A DNA stretch of 9,691 nt from Bacilli bacterium (GTDB lineage: Bacteria > Bacillota_I > Bacilli_A > RF39 > UBA660). The translations under genes were made by a program, and so were the position numbers. Below the pieces are notes generated by a model that was not told where the DNA came from, ran no database searches, and saw nothing but the letters and a program-made list of their open reading frames with translations. The stretch lies in NCBI GenBank assembly GCA_017470045.1, contig JAFUFG010000081.1:1-9691 (forward strand), written 5' to 3'. Below, piece after piece: positions 1-5,983 of this stretch (positions are counted from its first letter, which is position 1; every line of letters begins with the position of its first letter).

Positions 1-648
1 ACGACTAGAGATGAGATTTCTCGTGATGGTTTTATTACTTATCGTAGTTCTTGCGTAAATGAATTAAATTCTATTTTCCAAACTAGTAAGAAAACGGATC
101 AAAAGAAACTTGTTTTATACGAAGGAGAGAATGATGATATTGTTTGGTATCCTTTAGAAAAATTTGATCCTGTTTTTCATAATTCGAATCGTTATTATCG
201 AATTGGTAGAGGAACTAGTTTTGATGAGAGATTCTATTCTAGAGTTCCTTATGTTGTAGATTTAGGAAATTTACATGTTTCGAATCTGGAAGATTTTATT
301 AAAGAAAATGCTGGCCTAACAACCCACATAGAGCATTATACAAATAGTACTATGTTAAAGAATGATTTATTATCTAAAACATTATATTTATTTGATCATG
401 AAGAGGCAGCGGTTCATTGTGACTATGAACCTAGAGATGATGAACCACCAGCTTTTCTTAATAATCCAGTTTACTGGTTTAATTATATTACTTGTTCCGT
501 GAACCAATTCTTTAGTGACACTAACGTTGTTCATGATGTTCGAGATATACTTCGAGGAAGTTATGCTTATCAGTCTATGGATAATCAATATCCTATAGAA
601 GTATTAGATGGTTATACGGATACGGAACATCATGGCAAATCTCGTTAA
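1..648 (+). CDS. Unrecognised protein, 3' end of gene (5' end outside window)
   Basis: The first reading frame is open from base 1 to the TAA at 646-648, giving 215 codons with no plausible start at the left edge, so the true start lies upstream. The Met at 352 is internal: the open frame continues well before it and no Shine-Dalgarno precedes it. The visible part is soluble, rich in Asp, Tyr, Asn and Phe, with no membrane segment, signal peptide or motif I recognise. The tail is polar (ends HHGKSR). Its Asp/Tyr/Phe-rich style resembles the other unrecognised proteins in this window (1104-1631, 3159-4205, 5984-6523), but I see no alignable motif between them. No intrinsic terminator is evident before the next promoter. 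The coding call is firm; the function is unknown. Confidence 0.8.
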   Translation, partial: TTRDEISRDGFITYRSSCVNELNSIFQTSKKTDQKKLVLYEGENDDIVWYPLEKFDPVFHNSNRYYRIGRGTSFDERFYSRVPYVVDLGNLHVSNLEDFIKENAGLTTHIEHYTNSTMLKNDLLSKTLYLFDHEEAAVHCDYEPRDDEPPAFLNNPVYWFNYITCSVNQFFSDTNVVHDVRDILRGSYAYQSMDNQYPIEVLDGYTDTEHHGKSR

Positions 649-655
649 TTCATTC

Positions 656-684
656 TTGTCAAAAAAATGTTCGTGTTATAAAAT
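656..684 (+). promoter_or_regulatory. Candidate sigma-A promoter for the small membrane protein
   Basis: TTGTCA at 656-661 (5/6 to TTGACA) is followed after 17 bp by TAAAAT at 679-684 (5/6 to TATAAT). An alternative reading is an extended -10, TG-T-TATAAA, at 674-682. It sits directly upstream of an AAGGAG ribosome site at 696-701 and the ATG at 710. In DNA this AT-rich, chance matches are common, so confidence is moderate. Confidence 0.5.
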
Positions 685-709
685 AGTAATAGTATAAGGA
701 GTAGTTTTT

Positions 710-1030
710 ATGTATATTGATGTTATTGTATTAGTTATTTTAATCTTAATAGTAGTTATGTTCTTTAAGAGATTTTCATCATTTGTTTTCTTTATGGCAA
801 TTGTAGATTTATTCTTACGTATTATGTCATTTATTCGTGATAATTGCGGATTACCAGATTTAAGCAATCTATTACTTAAGTATTTACCTTCTAATGTATT
901 TGCTATTATTGATAAGTATTTAACTCCAGGGCAATTACCTAATGTTATTTTAAAATGGTGTTTTGTTATCCTAATGATTATCTTTTTAGGTTATATTGTT
1001 AAGATTTTTATTCATAAGAAAAAAATCTAA
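710..1030 (+). CDS. Small integral membrane protein, unrecognised
   Basis: A 106-residue protein starting at ATG 710, eight bases after AAGGAG (696-701). Hydrophobic segments at about residues 4-19, 24-41 and 79-101 suggest two or three membrane passes. Between them lies an amphipathic stretch (about 42-78) with a C-G-L-P turn and a Thr-Pro-Gly-Gln-Leu-Pro turn. The C-terminus is basic (IHKKKI), which by the positive-inside rule would place it in the cytoplasm. It has its own promoter and terminator, so it is probably monocistronic. I recognise no family. A holin-like or sporulation-membrane role cannot be inferred from the sequence. Real coding status is supported by the ribosome site, the coherent membrane topology and the terminator just after the stop. 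Confidence 0.8.
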   Translation: MYIDVIVLVILILIVVMFFKRFSSFVFFMAIVDLFLRIMSFIRDNCGLPDLSNLLLKYLPSNVFAIIDKYLTPGQLPNVILKWCFVILMIIFLGYIVKIFIHKKKI

Positions 1031-1048
1031 TCTAGTATTCGAATGTAG

Positions 1049-1079
1049 AGATACGAATTGAATATTCGTATCTTTTTTT
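1049..1079 (+). terminator. Intrinsic terminator after the small membrane protein
   Basis: A perfect 10-bp stem, AGATACGAAT (1049-1058) with ATTCGTATCT (1064-1073), has a 5-nt loop and is followed by a T-run to 1079. It begins 18 bases after the stop codon. Confidence 0.9.
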
Positions 1080-1086
1080 GTATAAT
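1058..1086 (+). promoter_or_regulatory. Promoter embedded in the preceding terminator, with very short leader
   Basis: TATAAT at 1081-1086 is a perfect -10. TTGAAT at 1058-1063, in the terminator loop, is 17 bp upstream and a fair -35. A start about 7 bases after the -10 falls at the first base of the AGGTGA ribosome site (1094-1099), giving a leader of only about 10 nt before ATG 1104. Confidence 0.6.
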
Positions 1087-1103
1087 TTTTTATAGGTGAT
1101 AAT

Positions 1104-1631
1104 ATGAATTCTGGTCAAATTATGAAGTGGTTTATGGATCATAATGAGATTCTTAAAAGGAAAGAAGATCTTTCTCGAAGAAATTATTTAACTTTTATAG
1201 CATGTGTTTTATTAAAAAATGATGAAGAAGTATCTTTTGAAGAGGAAAATATTATTATTTCTTCTGGACCAGAGAAATATTCTTTTGATAAGGATACGGA
1301 ATTGTTCTTAAGGTGTTTAAATCGTTACCTTGGTTATTATAATGAACTTTTTTTCGATAGCGGTTTTGTTTATTTGAAGTCTAAAGGGATTACTAAGTTT
1401 CGTGGCAAGTATTTTGAGTTATATGATATCTTTTTCCCTTTAAGAGAATCTATTGATTATTATAAGAATTATGATTTTGATAAGAAGGTTTATTATAATG
1501 GTTATAATACTTTCTTTTATCCAGAAGATATGGAACTTACAGATGAGGAATTTGCTTTATTCCAAAAGCATTATACGAATCAAAGTGCAATTGAAGTGTA
1601 TCGATCTGATGGAAAAATAATCATGTATTAA
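1104..1631 (+). CDS. Unrecognised soluble protein, 175 aa
   Basis: Starts at ATG 1104, four bases after AGGTGA (1094-1099); the stop is TAA 1629-1631. The protein has no signal peptide or membrane segment. Its first half is charged (Lys/Glu/Asp-rich, with an E-E-V-S-F-E-E-E-N stretch near residue 42) and its second half is strongly aromatic, with many Tyr and Phe between about residues 100 and 160. It is flanked by its own promoter and terminator and lies just upstream of spoIIGA. The strong terminator between them argues against a shared transcript. I recognise no family or catalytic motif. The composition resembles other lineage-specific orphans in this window. Coding status is well supported; function is unknown. 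Confidence 0.8.
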   Translation: MNSGQIMKWFMDHNEILKRKEDLSRRNYLTFIACVLLKNDEEVSFEEENIIISSGPEKYSFDKDTELFLRCLNRYLGYYNELFFDSGFVYLKSKGITKFRGKYFELYDIFFPLRESIDYYKNYDFDKKVYYNGYNTFFYPEDMELTDEEFALFQKHYTNQSAIEVYRSDGKIIMY

Positions 1632-1648
1632 TTTTTTATAAGACATAT

Positions 1649-1672
1649 AGCGACAAATTTGTCGCTTTTTTT
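1649..1672 (+). terminator. Intrinsic terminator before spoIIGA
   Basis: The 18-base perfect palindrome AGCGACAAATTTGTCGCT (1649-1666) can fold as a 7-bp stem with an AATT loop, followed directly by seven T residues (1666-1672). The two arms also resemble inverted Spo0A boxes, which is discussed as a finding. The T-run favours terminator function. Confidence 0.85.
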
Positions 1673-1687
1673 GTGCTATTTTTTTAT

Positions 1688-1694
1688 TGGTGAT
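1688..1694 (+). promoter_or_regulatory. Ribosome binding site fixing the spoIIGA start
   Basis: TGGTGAT ends three bases before ATG 1698. The same spacing and sequence (GGTGAT-N3-ATG) occurs at the genes starting at 1104 and 7113. It supports the ATG at 1698 over the in-frame TTG at 1659, which lies inside the terminator palindrome. A weak extended -10 (TG-C-TATTTT, 1674-1682) lies just upstream. Confidence 0.6.
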
Positions 1695-1697
1695 GCG

Positions 1698-2423
1698 ATG
1701 AAAGTATATTTGGATTTATATTTTCTATTGAATTATATTTTGGATATTAGTTTATTGTATGGTACTGGTGTAATTCTTAGAAGGAGAGTTTCTAATGTTC
1801 GATATTTTATTGGGAGTAGTATCGGTAGTCTTAGTATTTTCTTACTATTTGTATCTCATTCTATTTTGTTAGTCGGATGTAAGATGCTGATTAGTAGTCT
1901 TATGATTTTGACTACTTTTGGAAGAAAATCTTTTTTCTTAAATCTTTTCTATTTTTATATTTTAAGTATTATTTTGGGAGGTACTTTTTATTTATTTGGA
2001 GTTGATCATTATCAATATAATTATTTTGTTTTGATTCTTGGAACTCCATTTATTTTATTTGTATTTATCCGTAATAATATTCAGAATAAACGTTTTAATT
2101 ATCATAAATATCCAGTAGAAATTTATTATGAGAATGAAGTGTTTCGTACTTATGGAATGATTGATACTGGAAATTGTTTGATAGATCCATATAAGAAGAG
2201 AGGAGTGATACTAGTGAATTATCCATTTAAAATTAATAAGAATAAGCGGATTTTAGTACCGTATTGTGTATTAAAAGGAAATGGATTATTAGATTGTTTT
2301 GTACCAGATAAAGTACTGATTAATGAGAAGGAATATTCGAATTATTTAGTTGGAGTATCAAAAGATATTTCTTTGGGTGGCGGAGATTGTATTTTACCGA
2401 ATAGTGTATTGGAGGAAATATGA
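1698..2423 (+). CDS. spoIIGA: SpoIIGA, sporulation sigma-E factor processing peptidase
   Basis: SpoIIGA is the septal-membrane aspartyl protease that, after a forespore signal (SpoIIR in Bacillus), removes the pro-peptide of sigma-E in the mother cell. The 241-residue protein begins MKVYLDLYFLLNYILD, closely like the Bacillus N-terminus. Hydrophobic segments lie at about residues 7-25, 36-57, 60-76, 82-102 and 107-124, matching the five-pass N-terminal domain. The C-terminal cytosolic protease domain carries D156-T-G-N, the counterpart of the catalytic D-S-G-N of Bacillus SpoIIGA. It is followed by the conserved LIDPY segment and a terminal GVSKDISLGGGDCILP that aligns with GISTTKLS...IIHP. 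At 241 residues it is shorter than the Bacillus protein (about 309), mainly in the protease domain. The stop overlaps the sigE ATG (ATGA, 2420-2423), indicating translational coupling. The adjacent sigE makes the identification strong. Confidence 0.93.
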   Translation: MKVYLDLYFLLNYILDISLLYGTGVILRRRVSNVRYFIGSSIGSLSIFLLFVSHSILLVGCKMLISSLMILTTFGRKSFFLNLFYFYILSIILGGTFYLFGVDHYQYNYFVLILGTPFILFVFIRNNIQNKRFNYHKYPVEIYYENEVFRTYGMIDTGNCLIDPYKKRGVILVNYPFKINKNKRILVPYCVLKGNGLLDCFVPDKVLINEKEYSNYLVGVSKDISLGGGDCILPNSVLEEI

Positions 2424-3100
2424 GAAAAATATTAGAGTTTTTATTGGGGTTATTTCGACAGAGTTTTTTCTTTATTGGGAGTAATGATACTTTACCGGAA
2501 CCTTTGTCGAAAGAGATGGAAGAGTTTTATATTGACTTAAAGGATGAAGGAGATCCTCATGCGAAAGATGTTTTAATTGAACATAATCTTCGACTGGTTG
2601 TTTTTCTTGCGAAGAAGTATGAAAATACGGGAGTAGATTTAGAAGATTTGGTTAGTATTGGAACGATTGGATTAATTAAAGGAATTAATACATTTTCGAA
2701 AGGAAAAAAGATTAAATTAGCAACTTATGCCTCAAGATGTATTGATAATGAAATATTGATGTATTTAAGAAAGAATAAAAAGATTCGTACGGAAGTTAGT
2801 TTCGATTCTTCTTTATCTTATGATGCAGAAGGGAACGAATTACATCTAGAAGATGTATTGGGAACGGATGCTGATATTGTTACTCGCGGGATTGAAGATG
2901 AAAACGATCGTCGAGTAATGATAAACGAAGTCCTGCATCTTGCACCTCGCGACCGTGATATTATGATTTTACGTTATGGATTAATGGGACATGAAGAACT
3001 GACACAAAAGGAGGTTGCAGAAAAGTTAGGGATTAGTCAGTCATATATTTCTAGAATAGAGAAGAAGGTGATTAAACGATTAAAGACTCTTGTTAGCTAG
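2420..3100 (+). CDS. sigE: RNA polymerase sporulation sigma factor sigma-E (pro-form)
   Basis: Sigma-E directs early mother-cell transcription during sporulation. The 226-residue product has a hydrophobic pro-region (about residues 1-18), then IGSNDTLPEPLS matching Bacillus IGGSEALPPPLS. Region 2 spans about 52-122 (NLRLVVFLAKKYENTG, DLVSIGTIGLIKG, KLATYASRCIDNEILMYLR), and a linker with SFDSSL...EGNELHLEDVLGTDADI follows the sigma-E pattern. Region 4 has its helix-turn-helix at about 195-214 (TQKEVAEKLGISQSYISRIE). The start ATG at 2420 lies four bases after GGAGG (2411-2415) and overlaps the spoIIGA stop. The main alternative is sigma-K, its close relative; the partner spoIIGA and the linker favour sigma-E. 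The pro-region is about 10 residues shorter than in Bacillus. sigG does not follow; the next gene is unrelated and has its own promoter. Confidence 0.93.
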   Translation: MRKILEFLLGLFRQSFFFIGSNDTLPEPLSKEMEEFYIDLKDEGDPHAKDVLIEHNLRLVVFLAKKYENTGVDLEDLVSIGTIGLIKGINTFSKGKKIKLATYASRCIDNEILMYLRKNKKIRTEVSFDSSLSYDAEGNELHLEDVLGTDADIVTRGIEDENDRRVMINEVLHLAPRDRDIMILRYGLMGHEELTQKEVAEKLGISQSYISRIEKKVIKRLKTLVS

Positions 3101-3117
3101 GGTCTTTCTTTTTTTTT
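3082..3117 (+). terminator. Intrinsic terminator overlapping the sigE stop codon
   Basis: AAAGACTC (3082-3089) pairs with GGGTCTTT (3100-3107), an 8-bp stem with one G-U pair and a 10-nt loop containing the TAG stop. A T-rich tract runs to 3117. It ends the spoIIGA-sigE operon. Confidence 0.8.
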
Positions 3118-3124
3118 AATTTTA

Positions 3125-3133
3125 TGATATAAT
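3125..3133 (+). promoter_or_regulatory. Extended -10 promoter for the gene at 3159
   Basis: TG-A-TATAAT is a perfect extended -10. The region where a -35 would lie is the terminator T-tract (TTTCTT, 3105-3110), a weak match. The predicted start is near 3140, ahead of AAGGGG (3146-3151) and ATG 3159. Confidence 0.65.
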
Positions 3134-3158
3134 ATAGCCAATTTTAAGGGGCGTTTTT

Positions 3159-4205
3159 ATGGATAATGATGATTTATTATATTCTTATGATTCTGATAAT
3201 TGGGTTAATATGGAACCAGAATCTTTTTTTAATCCAGACTTTCGAAAAAAGGTCTCTATGAATTCTTCTTATGGTTGTTTATTGGTTGAAGGATTTATGG
3301 GCTATCTTGGTGAAGTTCTTTTAACGTCTAAAGTTTTAGAAGAAAATAAGAAAGATACAACTGCTTATTATTTTGAAAAGGGTGAATGGTCTTGCGTTTC
3401 TTATGATTTAATTGAATTATTAGAAAAAGAAATGAAAAAAAGACTTTACTCAAATAAAATTTATTATATGGTTCTTGCTAATTCTAAAAATCATAAGTTT
3501 TATATTAATTTTATGCACCCTTTGACTATGGATGAAGCTGCTAAAGTTTTAAAGAAACACACGGATTTATCTGTTCACTCTATTACCACACCTTTTGGTG
3601 AAGAATACAAAGTCAATTCTATGGAATGCTATAAAAATGGTCATAGAAAATATGTTAACAATCCTTATCATATTTATACTTTTGACCAAAGGGATGCTGC
3701 TAAATTGTTGTTCTATTGTAATACTATTCCATCTACTGGTAGAACTAGTGGTAATAAGAAATATTATAATTATTTTTGTATACCTGAAAATCATGCTTTT
3801 AAAGATTCATATAAGAATTATTTTAATTACTATACAATTCCTATTAATGGTTATGTTTTAGATCATAATCCACCAATTAAAAAATTGTCACCAGGTTTTT
3901 ATTTTTGGCATTATCATTTTGATCGAAAGCATCTTCCTAATACTAAGATTCCGATGGAAGGCCATGTTTTTTTTGGAGTGCCTATCTTTATTTCTAATAA
4001 TGATCTTAATCAGTTAGGCAATAATCATCCCTTTCATTTATCTGAATTGGAGATGTTTCATGGTGATTCTTCATTATTAAGAGATTATTTAGATAATATT
4101 TCTACTGATGTTGGTAATCGTATCTTATCTTATGCGAAAGTTAAAGAAAAAGTTAAACAGAAAAGGTTTATTCCTGTGAAAGATAATTTTTATATTAAAG
4201 ACTAA
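3159..4205 (+). CDS. Unrecognised protein, 348 aa, with His-rich C-terminal segment
   Basis: Starts at ATG 3159, seven bases after an AAGGGG ribosome site; the stop is TAA 4203-4205 inside the terminator stem. No signal peptide or clear membrane helix is seen, so the product is probably cytosolic. The first 160 residues look mixed alpha/beta, with a helical Glu/Lys stretch at about 82-96 and DEAAKVLKK at about 125-133. The middle is Tyr/Asn/Lys-rich (about 160-230). A distinctive segment at about 246-275 reads GFYFWHYHFDRKH, then GHVFFGVP, with H251, H253, H258 and H269 closely placed. This could bind metal or be a nuclease-like site, but I recognise no family. The C-terminus is basic (KVKEKVKQKR). 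It is a single-gene transcript between the sigma-E operon and the membrane cluster, with no evidence linking it to sporulation. Confidence 0.8.
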   Translation: MDNDDLLYSYDSDNWVNMEPESFFNPDFRKKVSMNSSYGCLLVEGFMGYLGEVLLTSKVLEENKKDTTAYYFEKGEWSCVSYDLIELLEKEMKKRLYSNKIYYMVLANSKNHKFYINFMHPLTMDEAAKVLKKHTDLSVHSITTPFGEEYKVNSMECYKNGHRKYVNNPYHIYTFDQRDAAKLLFYCNTIPSTGRTSGNKKYYNYFCIPENHAFKDSYKNYFNYYTIPINGYVLDHNPPIKKLSPGFYFWHYHFDRKHLPNTKIPMEGHVFFGVPIFISNNDLNQLGNNHPFHLSELEMFHGDSSLLRDYLDNISTDVGNRILSYAKVKEKVKQKRFIPVKDNFYIKD

Positions 4206-4222
4206 TTTTTAGTCTTTTTTTT
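4197..4222 (+). terminator. Intrinsic terminator overlapping the stop codon at 4203
   Basis: AAAGACTAA (4197-4205) pairs perfectly with TTAGTCTTT (4209-4217) around a 3-nt loop, followed by a T-run to 4222 and more T beyond. The stop codon lies inside the stem. Confidence 0.88.
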
Positions 4223-4234
4223 CTTTTTTTGATA

Positions 4235-4243
4235 TGTTATATT
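4235..4243 (+). promoter_or_regulatory. Extended -10 promoter for the three-gene membrane cluster
   Basis: TG-T-TATATT (5/6 to TATAAT plus the TG extension) lies just after the terminator T-tract; no good -35 is seen. The predicted start near 4250 precedes AGGAG (4256-4260) and ATG 4268. It rules against the earlier in-frame TTG at 4229, which would be upstream of the transcript. Confidence 0.55.
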
Positions 4244-4267
4244 TTTTCTATGATTAGGAGAAATAAT

Positions 4268-5428
4268 ATGAAAAAAATATCTGATTTACAAGAAAAATAT
4301 AAAGTATTCTTTTTATTCTTTTATACTTTTGTAGGATGGTTTGCTTTTTCAGTATTTGGATATCTTCCATTAAAATTTAGTTTTCCAGTTCCAGTTGAAA
4401 AACAAACTATGAATTCTGTTTTTTATTCGACTGGTCCTTCTTTTTATAATCGTATGTCAAAATTTGAGAAAAAGACTTTACCAGCTGGTACTATTAATAG
4501 TTTAGATATATTTAATAATAATCATTTTGATCAAAAAGGATTGTATTATGATTCTTCTAAGAATGAGTATTTTTATCAGCAACAACGTTATCTTTTAACT
4601 TTTCAATTAGATAAAGAGAGTCTTTCTAAGATGGTAGATATCAATACGAATTATGATGGCGGTTTTGTTTCTTTTCAAAATTACCATATTTTGACGAATG
4701 TATTAGAAGGTACTTTTATTTATGGTACTCAGTTTAATCAACATACTAGTTGGATTAAACCTGAAAATCTTATTAATTATCGCTCTTACTATGGTGGACA
4801 ATCTCATTTTAAATATCAAGAAATTACAGAGTTTTTAGAAACTAGTGAAAAGGAGTCTATTTCGATGAAGGAATTGTGTTCCATTCTTCAATTGGTTCGT
4901 AATCGTATTCTTCTTGGATGGTATCCAGAATCTAAGACTGCGGTTTTTTTAGATAAAAATGGTAATCAGTATACTCTTGTAACATATAAAATAGGCGATA
5001 AAGAGCCAAAATCTTATGGACCTTATGAATTTTCTGATACTGTAACGTTATCTCGCTATGATAAGGAAAATTGTTTATTGTATGATACTGGTAACCATAA
5101 GATTTCAAAATTGAATTTTGTAAAAAATGAAACTACTGTACTACGAGAATTCCCAGAAGATACTGTCAATTTTTCTTATCGTATTCGTGAGGATGGTCGA
5201 TATGTACTTGTTGGATATGCTTGGAATGAGAAAGAAAAGGGACATCTATGGTGCTATGTAGAAGGTTTAGAACCACCGATTGTTACGAATGCAAAAGCAG
5301 ATTTTGCAAAAAACAATGCTGTTGTAGTAGGGGAGAATCATTATACTTTATTCCGTAATCGTGGAGGCGATTTATCAAATGATTGGCTTTATGTTGATTT
5401 CGGACAATATATTAAGGAGGGAAAATAG
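4268..5428 (+). CDS. Membrane-anchored extracytoplasmic protein, unrecognised
   Basis: The 386-residue product starts at ATG 4268, seven bases after AGGAG. It has a short Lys-rich cytoplasmic N-terminus (MKKISDLQEKYK) and one hydrophobic helix at about residues 13-35. No lipobox or clear signal-peptidase site is visible, so a large domain is probably held outside the membrane by an uncleaved anchor. That domain is rich in Tyr, Phe, Asn and Ser. Its second half has short repeated beta-like units (FLDKNGNQYTLV, LLYDTGNHKISKLNF, YRIREDGRYVLVGYAW) that suggest a beta-propeller or similar beta fold, an inference only. It lies immediately before the polytopic gene, with the stop TAG directly abutting the next ATG, so the two are probably made together. 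I recognise no family. Confidence 0.82.
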   Translation: MKKISDLQEKYKVFFLFFYTFVGWFAFSVFGYLPLKFSFPVPVEKQTMNSVFYSTGPSFYNRMSKFEKKTLPAGTINSLDIFNNNHFDQKGLYYDSSKNEYFYQQQRYLLTFQLDKESLSKMVDINTNYDGGFVSFQNYHILTNVLEGTFIYGTQFNQHTSWIKPENLINYRSYYGGQSHFKYQEITEFLETSEKESISMKELCSILQLVRNRILLGWYPESKTAVFLDKNGNQYTLVTYKIGDKEPKSYGPYEFSDTVTLSRYDKENCLLYDTGNHKISKLNFVKNETTVLREFPEDTVNFSYRIREDGRYVLVGYAWNEKEKGHLWCYVEGLEPPIVTNAKADFAKNNAVVVGENHYTLFRNRGGDLSNDWLYVDFGQYIKEGK

Positions 5429-5956
5429 ATGAAGCAAAAAATTGATGAATTCTTAGAAGAATATTTTAACGATTATACGGAATATACAGATGTTCCACTT
5501 CCTTTATTTTTTCCTTTCGCTATTACTTTTTTCATCCATGGTATTTATTGCTTTCTTCGAGGAATCTTTTCTACTGCATCTATTAAACCAGCTTTCTTTC
5601 TTACTACTGGTTTTGAATATTTGTTATTTTTTGGTTATTGTTATTTCTTTATTCTTTGTTTTTTATATGATTATTATAAAGAGAAGAAACCAAAATATAT
5701 TTTATATGCATTTATTGCTTTATTTGTAGGATTTTTATTATTAAAAGTTGCGGAATACTTTGGAGCATATTTCTATTTGTTAATTCTAATATTTGTTGTT
5801 TTATGTTTTGCTGGGGTTGGTGTTCTTGGAGCAGGTGTTGTTATCGGTGAAACAGCTTATATAATAATTGGTCCAATAATTGGATTTGCGACATCTTTGC
5901 TACCTATATTTGCATTTCTTATTTTAATTATGTCTTTTTTACAATTATTTGGATAA
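5429..5956 (+). CDS. Polytopic membrane protein, unrecognised
   Basis: The 175-residue protein starts at ATG 5429, directly after the upstream TAG and seven bases after a strong AAGGAGGG (5414-5421). The N-terminus is acidic (EEYFNDYTEYTD) and probably cytoplasmic. Hydrophobic segments lie at about 25-46, 57-80, 90-109, 113-137 and 141-173, the last possibly two passes, with a basic KEKKPK loop at about 84-89. A Gly-rich stretch (AGVGVLGAGVVIG, about 128-140) allows close helix packing. The zero-base junction and strong ribosome site imply coupling to the anchored protein upstream, and the two may form a membrane complex. I recognise no transporter or enzyme motif. Confidence 0.82.
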   Translation: MKQKIDEFLEEYFNDYTEYTDVPLPLFFPFAITFFIHGIYCFLRGIFSTASIKPAFFLTTGFEYLLFFGYCYFFILCFLYDYYKEKKPKYILYAFIALFVGFLLLKVAEYFGAYFYLLILIFVVLCFAGVGVLGAGVVIGETAYIIIGPIIGFATSLLPIFAFLILIMSFLQLFG

Positions 5957-5970
5957 TTTACTCTTTTGTT

Positions 5971-5977
5971 AGGAGGG
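5971..5977 (+). promoter_or_regulatory. Ribosome binding site fixing the start at 5984
   Basis: AGGAGGG lies six bases before ATG 5984. It supports that ATG over the in-frame TTG at 5966, which is upstream of the site. Confidence 0.8.
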
Positions 5978-5983
5978 ATTCCT

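Noticed and set aside
388..867. Minus-strand open frames at 388-588 and 676-867
   Set aside because: They lie opposite the partial gene and the small membrane protein, lack ribosome sites and have compositions typical of antisense AT-rich DNA.
1649..1666. Perfect palindrome as an insertion-sequence end or attachment site
   Set aside because: There is no transposase, no second copy and no target duplication. The following T-run identifies a terminator.
1659..1697. Earlier in-frame TTG start for spoIIGA at 1659
   Set aside because: It lies inside the terminator palindrome and lacks a ribosome site. The ATG at 1698 gives the family-typical N-terminus MKVYLDLYFLLNYILD.
2421..2423. Possible reassignment of TGA to Trp (Mollicutes code)
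   Set aside because: Trp is written TGG throughout and no gene has an internal TGA. The single TGA here is the spoIIGA stop in a classic ATGA overlap.
3567..3861. Open frames on both strands inside the 348-residue gene
   Set aside because: They are shadows in other frames of a long gene with good start signals, and their products are low-complexity Ile/Leu/Phe-rich.
4229..4267. Earlier in-frame TTG start for the anchored protein
   Set aside because: It is upstream of the predicted transcript start and of the AGGAG site that serves ATG 4268.
5490..5729. Second-frame open frame inside the polytopic membrane gene
   Set aside because: It is fully nested in the well-supported gene at 5429-5956, and its Phe/Leu-rich product mirrors the T-rich DNA.
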